Source: Acanthacorydalis orientalis
Lineage: Eukaryota; Arthropoda; Insecta; Megaloptera; Corydalidae
DNA length: 64,000 bases
Assembly (NCBI GenBank): GCA_034766995.1
Contig: CM068314.1
Span: forward strand, 30,345,708-30,409,707
Reading direction: 5' to 3'
A model generated the notes under the pieces. That model had not been told where the DNA came from. It was given only the letters and a program-made list of their open reading frames with translations, and made no database searches. Every line of letters starts with the position of its first letter. Positions within the stretch are counted from its first letter, which is position 1. Positions 63,701-64,000 of the stretch are shown here, piece by piece. A program made the position numbers and the translations under genes.

Positions 63701-64000
63701 TCTGTGCATTTCTATATCAATGTCATCCACTAATCGCCAATATACAGATAAATTTATATAAAATTTTGATCCAAACAAATCGTGTGGTGTATAGAAGAAA
63801 AAAAGTATCTATGAAAGAAAACATGGTCAATTTTACATTAAATACAATAAATTACAATGACTATAATATAAAATAATTGATAATCTTTAATATAGAAAGA
63901 TTTTTGTATACATTTTAATAATACATTTCAAGTTTATCTTCTTTCATATAACTCGCATCCCTTTATTTAACTCAAATTCGAAAATTTATAAAATACACAG

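Overview
The window is very AT-rich eukaryotic DNA. It carries dozens of long (TA)n arrays, many decayed mariner-type transposons and LINE 3' ends, and one clear protein-coding exon. That exon, on the minus strand at 15499-15991, is the isoform-A-specific N-terminal (A/B domain) exon of the ecdysone receptor EcR, so the source is an insect. A hymenopteran is my best guess from the base composition, the mariner load and the style of the EcR-A sequence, but that guess is weak.

Layout along the EcR (minus) strand, from right to left. 32-64 kb holds no recognisable host exon and reads as upstream or intergenic DNA: mariner relics at 32.4, 34.4, 35.0, 40.0 and 56.0 kb, a DUF4817-type element with inverted ends at 37.4-38.3 kb, a hAT-like end at 37.05 kb, and a helicase-tail relic beside a GC-rich palindrome at 56.6-57.0 kb. 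At 31.54-31.76 kb there is a candidate promoter and leader: a TATA box, an arthropod-type initiator 32 bp downstream, a 64-nt exon, a 93-nt intron and a 38-nt micro-exon, all with good splice signals. About 15.2 kb further on is a strong acceptor (exon from 16319), then a 328-nt leader with short upstream ORFs, then the EcR-A start codon at 15991. The exon ends at a consensus donor (15499|15498). The remaining 15.5 kb to position 1 would be intron leading to the shared DNA-binding-domain exon, which is outside the window. The EcR-B1 exon is not here either.

Apart from EcR-A, most sequence is intron or intergenic DNA at roughly 75-80% A+T. A series of 150-400 bp islands with distinctly higher GC (3.3, 5.8, 11.1, 18.4, 24.5, 25.7, 27.8, 38.7, 45.0, 47.1 and 59.6 kb) are the best candidates for enhancers, unrecognised exons or old insertions. 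Three perfect TGACGTCA (CRE) palindromes occur, one of them in the EcR-A leader.

The most striking non-gene structure is a double hairpin at 19572-19683: an 18/18 stem followed by a 39/40 stem with a 4-nt loop. Mariner copies show repeated internal deletion, including two dispersed copies that appear to share one deletion. Two LINE 3' ends run straight into (AT)n arrays, which suggests one origin for the arrays. I see no bacterial-type operon, CRISPR array, rRNA gene or convincing tRNA gene.
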